Of a DNA stretch of 64,000 nucleotides, positions 17,453 to 24,789 are shown one piece after another (position 1 is the first letter of the stretch; each line of letters starts with the position of its first letter). This stretch comes from Oceanicaulis sp. HTCC2633. Lineage in GTDB: Bacteria > Pseudomonadota > Alphaproteobacteria > Caulobacterales > Maricaulaceae. The notes under the pieces were generated by a model. The model worked only from the letters and a program-made list of their open reading frames with translations. It was not told the origin of the DNA and did no database searches. The translations under genes were made by a program, and so were the position numbers. The stretch lies in the NCBI RefSeq assembly GCF_000152745.1, contig NZ_CH672428.1:2323425-2387424 (forward strand). Reading direction: 5' to 3'.

Positions 17453-17472
17453 AATTCAATCATGATTGAATT
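17453..17472. repeat. Perfect 20-bp palindrome
   Basis: AATTCAATCA at 17453-17462 is followed directly by its exact reverse complement, just downstream of the phage-like 173-residue gene and next to TCATTTTT. It could be the terminator hairpin of that gene (the nearest T-rich run on the minus strand is about 10 bases further) or a protein-binding site. The surrounding 17,300-17,470 is AT-rich compared with its neighbours. Confidence 0.45.
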
Positions 17473-17478
17473 TCATTT

Positions 17479-18000
17479 TTAGGCGGATTGGGCGACGAGA
17501 TAGTAAACTGTTAGGTGCCTTCCAATAATATTTGTCTCCGGCCCAACCGCGATAAACTCCACCCCCTCCGCCTGACACTCATACCTCAGCACCAGGTCGG
17601 CGCTGCCGTCCGGCAGGGCGGTGTTGGAGACAAGGGTCAGGGGGCCGATCTGTTCGCGGGTGACCTCCAGATTGGAGAGCGGTCCGGTGAGGAGGCTCGC
17701 AAGGCTGCCCGGACCCATCGGGCCGATCCGGCGGTTCTGGCTGGTCCCGTCCGCCGTGCGGACGCGGATCCACACCGTCTCCCCGATCCTCAGCGGTCGT
17801 TTCAGTTCGACATTGCAGCGATGCCAGGTCTCCCCGCCCGTATTGATGAGGCGGGCGGGCGTGAAGGGGGCGGGCAGCGGATCGGGCTCGACCCTGACGC
17901 CATTGCGCGGCCACAGATCGGGGCGCAGCCCGTTCACATCGAGCCGCACCGGCCCGTCGGCCGGGGCGCCGCTGAGCAGTTCGGGCCCGAAGCCGATCAT
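17479..18000 (-). CDS. Phage/GTA-like protein downstream of a spike-base-like gene
   Basis: A 173-residue protein with no membrane segment or signal peptide, beginning MIGFGPELLSGAPADGPVRL and apparently beta-rich. I do not recognise it with certainty. It starts within the stop of the upstream spike-base-like frame (ATGA overlap), so the two formed one unit. In Rhodobacter capsulatus the spike base protein gene (rcc01079) is paired with a second head-spike gene, so a virion-surface role is a reasonable guess. No other phage genes are near, so this is an orphan remnant or a satellite locus of a gene transfer agent. Confidence 0.5.
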   Translation of the reverse strand: MIGFGPELLSGAPADGPVRLDVNGLRPDLWPRNGVRVEPDPLPAPFTPARLINTGGETWHRCNVELKRPLRIGETVWIRVRTADGTSQNRRIGPMGPGSLASLLTGPLSNLEVTREQIGPLTLVSNTALPDGSADLVLRYECQAEGVEFIAVGPETNIIGRHLTVYYLVAQSA

Positions 18001-18260
18001 GCCAGCACCGTGATGCTGGCCGCGGTGGTGCCGGCCTCATGGATATGGGTGAGGGCGAGGGGGTAGAGCACGCCCTCGCGCAGGGCGGGCAGGGTCAGGC
18101 TGTCGCCGCCCGCGAGGGTGACGCTGAGATCGCCGCCCAGGCCCAGCAGCACGGCGCGGCTTTCAAAGGGCAGGTCGGTCGTCTGGCCGGGGGTGAGGGC
18201 GAGGTTGGCGGCGCGGCGCAGCGGGTCGGTGGCGCGTTAGGCGGGGACAGCTTGGGTCAT
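17997..18260 (-). pseudogene. Spike base protein (RCAP_rcc01079-like) with in-frame stop at codon 8
   Basis: The frame from ATG at 18260 has a fair ribosome site (AAAGG, 8 bases upstream) and reads MTQAVPA, then TAA at 18237-18239. It stays open in the same frame for 79 codons, including ATDPLRRAANLALTPG and LPALREGVLYPLALTHIHEA, to the TGA at 17997-17999. The open part matches the small spike base protein of gene transfer agents (about 90 residues; DLP, GDLSVTLAGGD and a final short strand). No ATG restarts it. It is thus broken by a single stop, unless that codon is a sequencing error or is read through. Confidence 0.6.
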
Positions 18261-18419
18261 GGCAAGGCCTTTCAGCTTGGCTTGGGTGAGCGCTGAAAGC
18301 CTAGGCGCAATGCGGGCGCCCGCGGACAGGGGCTGGCGCGGAGCGGCGGGCCGCGACGGTCATGGCCGGGGCGCGGCGGGCCGGGCTCCGGGTGTTTGGG
18401 CGGGGATAACCGGCGGGGT

Positions 18420-19394
18420 CTAGTGGCCGTAATAGGCCTTCCACCAGGCGGCGAAACGCTCAAGCCCCTCGGCCAGCATGACTTTGGGCTTGTAGCCGGT
18501 CAGGGCGCGCAGCTTGCTCACATCGGCATAGGTGGCGGTGACGTCGCCGGGCTGCATGGGGCGCATGATCTTCTCCGCCTCAAGGCCCAGGGCCTGTTCC
18601 AGCGTGGATATCATGTCCATCAGGCCGACCGGATGGCTGTCGCCGATATTGTAGACCTCGTGCCCGCCGGTGGGGGGCGGGTTGTCCAGAACGCCGATCA
18701 CGCCGTCCACGATGTCGTCGATATAGGTGAAGTCGCGCGCCATCTTGCCTTCGCCATAGACCTCGATGGCCTGGCCGCGCGCCATCATCTGGCTGAACTT
18801 GAAATACGCCATGTCCGGCCGGCCCCAGGGGCCATAGACCGTGAAGAAGCGCAGGCCGGACAGCGGGAAGCCGTAAAGATGCGCATAGCTCTGGCTCAGG
18901 AGCTCGCACGAACGCTTGGTGGCGGCGTAGAGCGAGACCGGGGTGACGGTGGGGTCGTCCTCGCTGAAGCACTTGCCGTCGAGCGGGCGGTCGCCATAGA
19001 CCGAGCTCGAGGAGGCGTAGACCATGTGGGTGACGCCGTTATGGCGCGCCGCCTCCAGCAAAGACAGGTGCCCGGCGAGGTTGGAGCGCTCATAGGCGAA
19101 CGGGTTCTCCAGCGAATAGCGCACCCCCGCCTGGGCGGCGAGATGGACGATCCGCTTCACGCCATGCTGCTTCACCAGCGCGCCGATCATGGCGTGGTCG
19201 GCAATGTCTCCGCGCACCATCTCGAAGGCCGTATGCTGGGACAGCTCGGCCGCGCGCGCCTCCTTCAGGCCGGGATCGTAGTAGTCGTTGTAGTTGTCGA
19301 CTCCCACCACACGCTCACCCCGTTCGAGCAAGCGCTGGGCGACGTGCATGCCGATAAAGCCGGCGGCGCCGGTGACCAGGACGGGCGTGCTCAT
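18420..19394 (-). CDS. UDP-glucuronate 4-epimerase (NAD-dependent sugar epimerase)
   Basis: A 324-residue extended short-chain dehydrogenase. It has the NAD site GAAGFIGMHVAQRL, the catalytic Ser/Tyr/Lys with YAATK at about 151, and VDNYNDYYDPGLKEAR, which is characteristic of UDP-glucuronate 4-epimerases (LspL/GAE type). It converts UDP-glucuronate to UDP-galacturonate in the cytoplasm. It follows UDP-glucose dehydrogenase by three bases, so the pair turns UDP-glucose into UDP-galacturonate for capsule or lipopolysaccharide. Confidence 0.9.
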   Translation of the reverse strand: MSTPVLVTGAAGFIGMHVAQRLLERGERVVGVDNYNDYYDPGLKEARAAELSQHTAFEMVRGDIADHAMIGALVKQHGVKRIVHLAAQAGVRYSLENPFAYERSNLAGHLSLLEAARHNGVTHMVYASSSSVYGDRPLDGKCFSEDDPTVTPVSLYAATKRSCELLSQSYAHLYGFPLSGLRFFTVYGPWGRPDMAYFKFSQMMARGQAIEVYGEGKMARDFTYIDDIVDGVIGVLDNPPPTGGHEVYNIGDSHPVGLMDMISTLEQALGLEAEKIMRPMQPGDVTATYADVSKLRALTGYKPKVMLAEGLERFAAWWKAYYGH

Positions 19395-19397
19395 GAC

Positions 19398-20699
19398 CTA
19401 TCGCCCCACGCTGACATAATTGAAGCCGCGGCCCTTCATGTCTGCGGGGTCGTAGATATTGCGCAGGTCCACGAGGATGGAGCCCTTCATGGACTCCTTC
19501 ACACGATCGAGATCGAGCGCGCGGAACTCGTTCCATTCGGTGATGATCACCAGAACGTCCGCATCCTCCGCACACAGATAGGCGCCCGAGGTCATCTCCA
19601 CATCGCTCAGAAGCTTCTCCGCCTCCAGCGCGCCGGCCGGGTCATACGCCTTGATCCTCGCCCCCGCCTTCTGGAGCGCGGGAATGATGTCGAGCGAGGG
19701 CGCATCGCGCATGTCGTCGGTATTGGGCTTGAAGGTCAGCCCCAGCACCGCCACCGTCTTGCCCGACACATCGCCGTCGCATGCCTTGATGACCTTGTCC
19801 GCCATCGCCGCCTTGCGCCGGTCATTGATGTCGACCACCGTCTCCACCAGACGCACCGGGCTGTCATGCTCCTGCGCCGTGCGCGTCAGCGCCAGCGTGT
19901 CTTTCGGGAAGCACGAGCCGCCATAGCCCGGACCGGCATGCAGGAACTTGTTGCCGATCCGGTTGTCCAGGCCGATCCCCTTGGCCACCTGCTGCACGTC
20001 CGCGCCCACCGCCTCGCACAGATCCGCCATCTCGTTGATGAAGGTGATCTTCATCGCCAGGAACGCGTTCGCCGCGTACTTGATCAGCTCCGACGTGCGC
20101 CGCGCCGTGAACACGATCGGGGTCTCGTTGAGAAACAGCGGACGATAGAGCTCGCGCATCACCTCGCGCGCGGTGTCGTTCTCAACGCCCACGACGACAC
20201 GGTCAGGGCGCTTGAAGTCCTCGATCGCCGCGCCCTCGCGCAGGAATTCGGGATTGGACACCACCGCGAACTGCGCATCCGGACGGGTCTTGCGGATCAC
20301 CGCCTCAACCTCGTCGCCCGTCCCGACCGGCACGGTGGACTTGGTCACCACAACCGTGAACCCGTCCATGGAGCGCGCGATCTCTTCAGCCGCCGCGTAC
20401 ACATAGCTCAGATCCGCATGACCATCGCCCCGCCGCGACGGCGTGCCCACCGCGATGAACACCACATCCGCCGCCTTCACCGCATCGGTCAGATCCGTCT
20501 CGAAATCCAGCCGACCCTCGCGCACATTGCGCTCGATCAGAAGATCAAGGCCCGGCTCGTAGATCGGAACCCCGCCCGAGCGAAGCTGATCGATCTTCTC
20601 CGAATTCTTGTCGATGCAGGTCACATGGTGACCAAAATCAGCAAAACACGCCCCCGAAACCAGACCCACATATCCAGTCCCGATCATCGCTACGCGCAT
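19398..20699 (-). CDS. ugd: UDP-glucose 6-dehydrogenase
   Basis: A 433-residue enzyme oxidising UDP-glucose to UDP-glucuronate with two NAD+. The NAD fold starts MRVAMIGTGYVGLVSG, and the catalytic Cys lies in GYGGSCFPKDT at about 260. A C-terminal UDP-binding domain follows. It is cotranscribed with the 4-epimerase downstream and is the last core gene before the tRNA-derived island boundary, about 240 bases away. Confidence 0.95.
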   Translation of the reverse strand: MRVAMIGTGYVGLVSGACFADFGHHVTCIDKNSEKIDQLRSGGVPIYEPGLDLLIERNVREGRLDFETDLTDAVKAADVVFIAVGTPSRRGDGHADLSYVYAAAEEIARSMDGFTVVVTKSTVPVGTGDEVEAVIRKTRPDAQFAVVSNPEFLREGAAIEDFKRPDRVVVGVENDTAREVMRELYRPLFLNETPIVFTARRTSELIKYAANAFLAMKITFINEMADLCEAVGADVQQVAKGIGLDNRIGNKFLHAGPGYGGSCFPKDTLALTRTAQEHDSPVRLVETVVDINDRRKAAMADKVIKACDGDVSGKTVAVLGLTFKPNTDDMRDAPSLDIIPALQKAGARIKAYDPAGALEAEKLLSDVEMTSGAYLCAEDADVLVIITEWNEFRALDLDRVKESMKGSILVDLRNIYDPADMKGRGFNYVSVGR

Positions 20700-20937
20700 C
20701 TGATCCCCCTCACGCTGTGCCTGTCACAGGGTTTACCGCACCTGCACAATTTCAACAACTCCGGCGGCGCGGGGCGGGCCGGATTTCAGGCTCGGGACAG
20801 GGTCGGGCGGGTCCGCGAGTGGGTCCGCCAATGCTTGCAAATATGTCCCCGGACAAGAGAAGGAGATCTGACGCCGCGCCTCGAGGGCTCGATTGGGCGA
20901 ACGCCCGTCCGCACATTCAACGAGAATATTCCGGGAA

Positions 20938-20988
20938 AATGGCGCACCCATGAGGATTCGAACCTCAGACCTCTGCCTTCGGAGGGCA
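20938..20988. repeat. attL: 51-bp direct repeat containing the 3' half of tRNA-Arg
   Basis: These 51 bases are identical to 51794-51844, which form the 3' half (anticodon, T-arm, acceptor and CCA) of the intact tRNA-Arg gene. The copy here lacks the 5' half and is not a functional tRNA. It marks the distal junction of the island. The 20,700-20,937 interval between it and ugd holds no gene I can support. The bases just inside carry short direct repeats GTTTCCCT at 20999-21006 and 21009-21016, possible integrase arm sites. Confidence 0.92.
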
Positions 20989-21103
20989 AGGGAAGAGTGT
21001 TTCCCTGAGTTTCCCTCCCTACCATCGAGCCCATTAATCACATACAGATAAGTCTGGTAGTTAGCATGGGGTGTCTGCGGGTTTCCCGCAATTTACCCGC
21101 ACT

Positions 21104-21121
21104 GTGCTGGAAATGTGCTGG
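21104..21121 (+). repeat. Candidate integrase arm-type site, left end
   Basis: GTGCTGGAAATGTGCTGG, itself a repeat of GTGCTGG, matches 16 of 18 bases with 51729-51746 near the other end of the island, in the same orientation. Position just inside each junction fits arm-type binding sites of a tyrosine integrase. Confidence 0.5.
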
Positions 21122-21136
21122 ATATTTGAGGTGGTT

Positions 21137-22387
21137 ATGTCAGCGGGCAAAGTGAGACTTTCAAAACGTACGATCGATGCAGCTGTACCGGGACCCTCTT
21201 CATACAGGCTTTGGGATAGTGACCTTTCCGGGTTCGGACTTCGAGTGTCTCCCAAGGGGAAGAAGGTATACATAATCGGCTATCGTCTCGGGCACGGTGG
21301 GCGAGGTGCTCCTTGGCAGGAATACACGATTGGGCAGCATGGAAAACTGACACCTGATGAGGCCAGGACCGAGGCGAAACGTCTCCTTGGTCAGGCTCAA
21401 TTGGGTGTGGATCCGCGCGAAGAGCGAAACCGTGCCAGAACCGAGCTTACGGTCTCCCAGCTTTGTGATCTTTATCTTACTGAGGGCGCAACGACGAAAA
21501 AAGAGTCAACTCTTGCGACTGACCGGTTAAGGATCGAGCGCCACATAAAACCACTGCTTGGCAAGCAGTCCATCTCTGCTGTGACATCTGCCGATATTGA
21601 GCGCTTTATTCGAGACGTGGCGGATGGAAAGACTGCAGTTAAAGGATCAGAGTCCCGGCGTCGCACCGATCCTGTTGCCCGTGGGGGTAAAGGCACAGCC
21701 ACGAGAACGACAGGTCTTCTGGGGGCGATATTCACATTCGCGATGAAGCGAAAAATGCGCACCGACAACCCGGTCCATGGCGTGAAGCGTTTTAAGGACG
21801 GCAGCTCACAACGATATCTATCATCTGAAGAACTAGCTCGTGTAGGCGCAGCGCTTCTGCAGCAGGACCTTAGCGCTAAAGGGCGTGCGGTCATTCGGCT
21901 CTTAATTCTAACGGGTGCGCGAAAAAGCGAAATCGAGGGTTTGCGATGGAGTGAGGTTGATGTCTCTGGAAGTCGCTTGTTGCTTCAGGACTCCAAGACT
22001 GGTGCAAAAGTGGTTCCTATCGGGCCGGCCGCGCTGGAAGTGCTTCAGGGTGTCGAACGGGAACCGACATCACCTTTTGTCTTTCCAGCTGAGCGCCAGC
22101 TCATAGAAAACCCGAGAGAGGCTCATCGACACTATGTCGGTACGCCAAAGGTTTGGAATCGAGTGCGTGAACAGGCGGGTTTGCCGGAGGTGAGGCTGCA
22201 CGACTTGCGGCACACATATGCCAGCCTTGCAGCCGCTGGCGGACAGTCTCTGCCTCTGATTGGCAAGTTGCTCGGACATAAGGATGTTAAAACTACGGCT
22301 CAGTATGCTCACTTGGCTGACGACCCCGTCAGACAGGCCGCGCAAGCAACTTCAGACGCTGCCGCTGCAGCGCTCGCTGGAAAGTGA
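21137..22387 (+). CDS. int: Tyrosine integrase (P4/DUF4102 type) of the island
   Basis: About 416 residues from ATG at 21137, preferred over the GTG at 21071 because GAGG lies six bases before it and the family begins with an arm-binding domain (KVRLSKRTIDAAVPG). The catalytic domain shows the Arg of TGARKSEI, HDLRHTYASLA and LGHKDVKTTAQYAHL with the nucleophilic Tyr. It would integrate the island at tRNA-Arg. It reads inward from the left junction, 148 bases from the 51-bp repeat. Base composition is less GC-rich than the core genes, as expected for an acquired element. Confidence 0.95.
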   Translation: MSAGKVRLSKRTIDAAVPGPSSYRLWDSDLSGFGLRVSPKGKKVYIIGYRLGHGGRGAPWQEYTIGQHGKLTPDEARTEAKRLLGQAQLGVDPREERNRARTELTVSQLCDLYLTEGATTKKESTLATDRLRIERHIKPLLGKQSISAVTSADIERFIRDVADGKTAVKGSESRRRTDPVARGGKGTATRTTGLLGAIFTFAMKRKMRTDNPVHGVKRFKDGSSQRYLSSEELARVGAALLQQDLSAKGRAVIRLLILTGARKSEIEGLRWSEVDVSGSRLLLQDSKTGAKVVPIGPAALEVLQGVEREPTSPFVFPAERQLIENPREAHRHYVGTPKVWNRVREQAGLPEVRLHDLRHTYASLAAAGGQSLPLIGKLLGHKDVKTTAQYAHLADDPVRQAAQATSDAAAAALAGK

Positions 22388-22459
22388 CATTGAGCACGGC
22401 TTCATCAAGACAGCTTAACTTCCCAAGCTATCGACTGATTGCTCAAAGAGAACGATTGA

Positions 22460-23551
22460 ATGGATGACGACGCACCCAGGGTCCTGATCGGTCGCGAGGA
22501 CGAGTTTGATGCTGAATGGCATGAGACACGTACTGCTGTAGAAACAACGCTGAAGATGCCACCACCGCCTGGGGCGGAACTGTCTCTAAATAATGGCGAG
22601 TATGGCTGGTTGCTGGACGATTTCAAACAGGTTCGCTCGCGATCTGACAGGCTGGTCATGGGGAAGGGCTTTGACCAGGTAGGCGCTCATCTCAACGCCG
22701 ATGCTGATGGCGTCCAAGTTTTACAATTGATGTATCAACAATGGGAGTTCGCAGACTTTCAGAGCGTGGAGGGTCGCGCCGAAGCTTCAGATGCGATCAA
22801 TACCATTTTCCAAGCTTATAATTTCCCTAGCTTTGGCAATGCATCCCAGAAGCTGGCTTTAGCGTGGGTTTGGCGGAGTGAGGCATTATGTTGGGCGTAT
22901 GTGCCGAAAGGCGCTCGTATAGCGGCTCATTTCCCAGGAGATCCGCTTTATACGATCGCACGCGCGATTCTAACAGAAGGTGAGACCTTTCAAAAGCCGG
23001 TCAGTGATACTTGGGGAAGTGTAAAATCTAACCCCAAATTCTATGAACATTTTCCTCCGGGAGCCCCTATTCACTGGGCCCTTGCTGTGAGTGCGCTTTT
23101 GCGCTCCCTAGAAGTAGTCAGAGAGACTTTTGAGAGTGGTTCCGCCAGAGACTTTGTTCTGGATTCGCTAAGAGCGTCGTACGATGCAGGTGCAGTTTCA
23201 GCAGAGTTTGTAGCGCGTCGTTTCGCATCCCACGTTGAACGGTGGGACCAAACTCAAGAAATTCGCCAGCTCAAAGGCAAATTTGAGGGGCAGCTTCGTA
23301 GAGAGGAAGCGGAAGCCCGTTGGTATGGTGCCGCTATCAGTTGGCTTGAAGAAAACATGCCGACAATGCGCAACCTAGGGATCGAGAAGATTTATAACGC
23401 CATTATTGAGGCCCAACGTAATGGGGAGCTCTCTGCCTCACTCCCCGGGTACGAGCACTTTCGTAACAAATTTGTAGAGTGGGAAGATGAGGGTCGTTTT
23501 ATGGCTCGGAGCCGTAAGGGTAAGCCAGGGCGTCCGCCGAAAAAAAGCTAG
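22460..23551 (+). CDS. Unknown island protein with C-terminal AT-hook-like tail
   Basis: A 363-residue protein that I do not recognise. It is predicted soluble, with an acidic N-terminus (MDDDAPRVLIGREDEFDAEW), a mixed central region containing LALAWVWRSEALCWAYVPKG, and a charged helical stretch near 275-300 (ETQEIRQLK-like spacing). The last residues, KGKPGRPPKK, resemble an AT-hook (GRP core flanked by Lys/Arg), so it may touch DNA. It follows the integrase by 72 bases on the same strand. Confidence 0.65.
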   Translation: MDDDAPRVLIGREDEFDAEWHETRTAVETTLKMPPPPGAELSLNNGEYGWLLDDFKQVRSRSDRLVMGKGFDQVGAHLNADADGVQVLQLMYQQWEFADFQSVEGRAEASDAINTIFQAYNFPSFGNASQKLALAWVWRSEALCWAYVPKGARIAAHFPGDPLYTIARAILTEGETFQKPVSDTWGSVKSNPKFYEHFPPGAPIHWALAVSALLRSLEVVRETFESGSARDFVLDSLRASYDAGAVSAEFVARRFASHVERWDQTQEIRQLKGKFEGQLRREEAEARWYGAAISWLEENMPTMRNLGIEKIYNAIIEAQRNGELSASLPGYEHFRNKFVEWEDEGRFMARSRKGKPGRPPKKS

Positions 23552-23680
23552 TGCCCCATTTGGAGCATGTCCGGGAAATACCTAAGCCAGTTTATTGAAG
23601 GGATAATAAGAGGCTGAAAATTGAGCTTATTTCCTCTCTGCCGATCGCGTTGCCTGCGATTGCAAGGAATAGGATGATCA

Positions 23681-23893
23681 ATGACTGTCTCACCCCCCAT
23701 TTTGCTCAACACGGCGCAAGTCGCCGAACGTTTCAATCTCAGCGCCAGCTATTTAAACAAACTTCGCCTTACTGGTGGCGGGCCTCGCTTCGTCAAGATC
23801 GGGCGCCGTGTCGCTTACGATATCGTTGACCTTTTGGAGTGGGTCGAAGCCCAAAAACGCGTCTCTACGTCTGAGTGTCCATTCCTCGATTAA
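23681..23893 (+). CDS. AlpA/excisionase-like helix-turn-helix protein
   Basis: A 70-residue MerR-like DNA-binding protein (HTH_17 class): NTAQVAERFNLSASYLNKLR forms the helix-turn-helix and RFVKIGRRVAYDIVDLLEWV the wing and dimer strand. Such proteins near integrases act as AlpA-type activators or excision factors. It ends two bases before the stop of the convergent 188-residue gene. Confidence 0.82.
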   Translation: MTVSPPILLNTAQVAERFNLSASYLNKLRLTGGGPRFVKIGRRVAYDIVDLLEWVEAQKRVSTSECPFLD

Positions 23894-23894
23894 G

Positions 23895-24461
23895 TTAATC
23901 GTCTGAAATGTGGACGGTAAAAAGCGGCTGCCCTGCAAACCGCACAAGCCTCGCCCCCACCCCTGGAAGGCTGATTTGGCGAAAAGTCACGTCAAAGCCT
24001 TCAACGAGGCCTGAGTTTGGCGTTTGTAGAAATCTGGGTGAATCGTTGTCGTGCCAGCATATCGCCGACGATGGTTGTTGAGGTTCGAGCCCGGAGATGA
24101 ACCCGGCATGATCCGTACTGCCTTCGAATTCCTGCCAGAATGCTTTCTTTTTGTGGGGGGATCCGATCAGCTGAATAGCGGCTTGAGGAAAGTTTAAGAG
24201 CGCTGAGTAGAGAACGCTTGGTCCTGCTGTTTCGCCTAAAGAGGCACTCTCCTTGGCGGGAACGCCTAGATCAGCAGCAAGCGAACGGACTGCCAAGGCT
24301 GCGACTGCCGAACTTGTCATTTTCCCTCTCGGGCCGTCGCTGGGCGGGAGGTGGCCGCGCAGTCGCCAGTTCCTCTGTCCGTCCATAGAGAGTCCAGTCA
24401 TCTCGGCGATACGTGCCGGCCCGTGGATGCTCTGTTCGAATTGAAAAATCACAGGCGCCAA
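23895..24461 (-). CDS. Putative MerR-like regulator with unknown C-terminal domain
   Basis: A 188-residue protein. The N-terminal 60 residues (ARIAEMTGLSMDGQRNWRLRGHLPPSD) look like a MerR-type winged helix; the rest, about 90-188, is unassigned. Its gene diverges from the small gene at 24584, and a perfect palindrome TGATACGTATCA lies between them, a natural place for autoregulation. Family membership is tentative. Confidence 0.55.
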   Translation of the reverse strand: MAPVIFQFEQSIHGPARIAEMTGLSMDGQRNWRLRGHLPPSDGPRGKMTSSAVAALAVRSLAADLGVPAKESASLGETAGPSVLYSALLNFPQAAIQLIGSPHKKKAFWQEFEGSTDHAGFISGLEPQQPSSAICWHDNDSPRFLQTPNSGLVEGFDVTFRQISLPGVGARLVRFAGQPLFTVHISDD

Positions 24462-24503
24462 ACCCTCACTCGCTTTTGAGACGCTAAGCAGTTAGCAGAA
24501 GGA

Positions 24504-24515
24504 TGATACGTATCA
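24504..24515. promoter_or_regulatory. Perfect palindrome TGATACGTATCA, candidate operator
   Basis: A 12-bp perfect inverted repeat 43 bases upstream of the minus-strand MerR-like gene and about 70 bases upstream of the plus-strand recombinase unit. It is suited to a dimeric repressor controlling both directions. Confidence 0.4.
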
Positions 24516-24531
24516 AAATCTAAGTTGACGA

Positions 24532-24567
24532 CTTTTCATCGAGAAAATAGAATTTCTCAATGAAAAG
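24532..24567. promoter_or_regulatory. 36-bp inverted repeat before the recombinase unit
   Basis: CTTTTCAT, one base, GAGAAA, a 6-base centre, TTTCTC, one base, ATGAAAAG: 14 of 15 arm positions pair. It ends just before the GGAG ribosome site of the small gene starting at 24584. It could be an operator in DNA or, in the transcript, a hairpin beside the ribosome site. Confidence 0.5.
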
Positions 24568-24583
24568 CACGGAGACAAAAACA

Positions 24584-24784
24584 ATGGCATCCGAACTCGA
24601 ACTCAGCAGTCACCACATCCTCACAACGCTTCAACGAAACCGTCGTCAGCGCCAAGAGGCTGAATTGAGCAGGTCTATGGATCCGCTCGCTGCGAGTCTG
24701 ATGCCGCTATCAGTCTCAATAGCTCGCCTATCAGCGAGGACTTATGTCGTCTCCGCAAATGGCGATGAACCCCAGAAGGAATAG
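24584..24784 (+). CDS. Small charged protein preceding the serine recombinase
   Basis: A 66-residue soluble protein from ATG at 24584 (MASELELSSHHILTTLQ); GGAG lies about 9 bases upstream, whereas an ATG at 24560 has no ribosome site and sits inside an inverted repeat. It has an Arg/Gln-rich helix (RNRRQRQEAELSR). Its stop is five bases before the recombinase start, so the two are cotranscribed. Not recognised; an accessory or directionality factor is only a guess from position. Confidence 0.55.
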   Translation: MASELELSSHHILTTLQRNRRQRQEAELSRSMDPLAASLMPLSVSIARLSARTYVVSANGDEPQKE

Positions 24785-24789
24785 GTTCT

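Noticed and set aside
18264-18303. Inverted repeat around AGGC-CTTTCAGC and GCTGAAAG-CCT as a terminator
   Set aside because: One arm has an extra base and no T-run follows on either strand; too weak to list as a feature.
20941-20988. A second tRNA-Arg gene
   Set aside because: Only the 3' half is present; the D-arm and 5' acceptor strand are missing. It is the island's attachment repeat.
18396-21008. An 870-codon plus-strand open frame
   Set aside because: It lies antisense to the UDP-glucuronate epimerase and UDP-glucose dehydrogenase genes and reads as Arg/His/Leu-rich sequence with no family pattern. Long antisense frames are expected in GC-rich genes.
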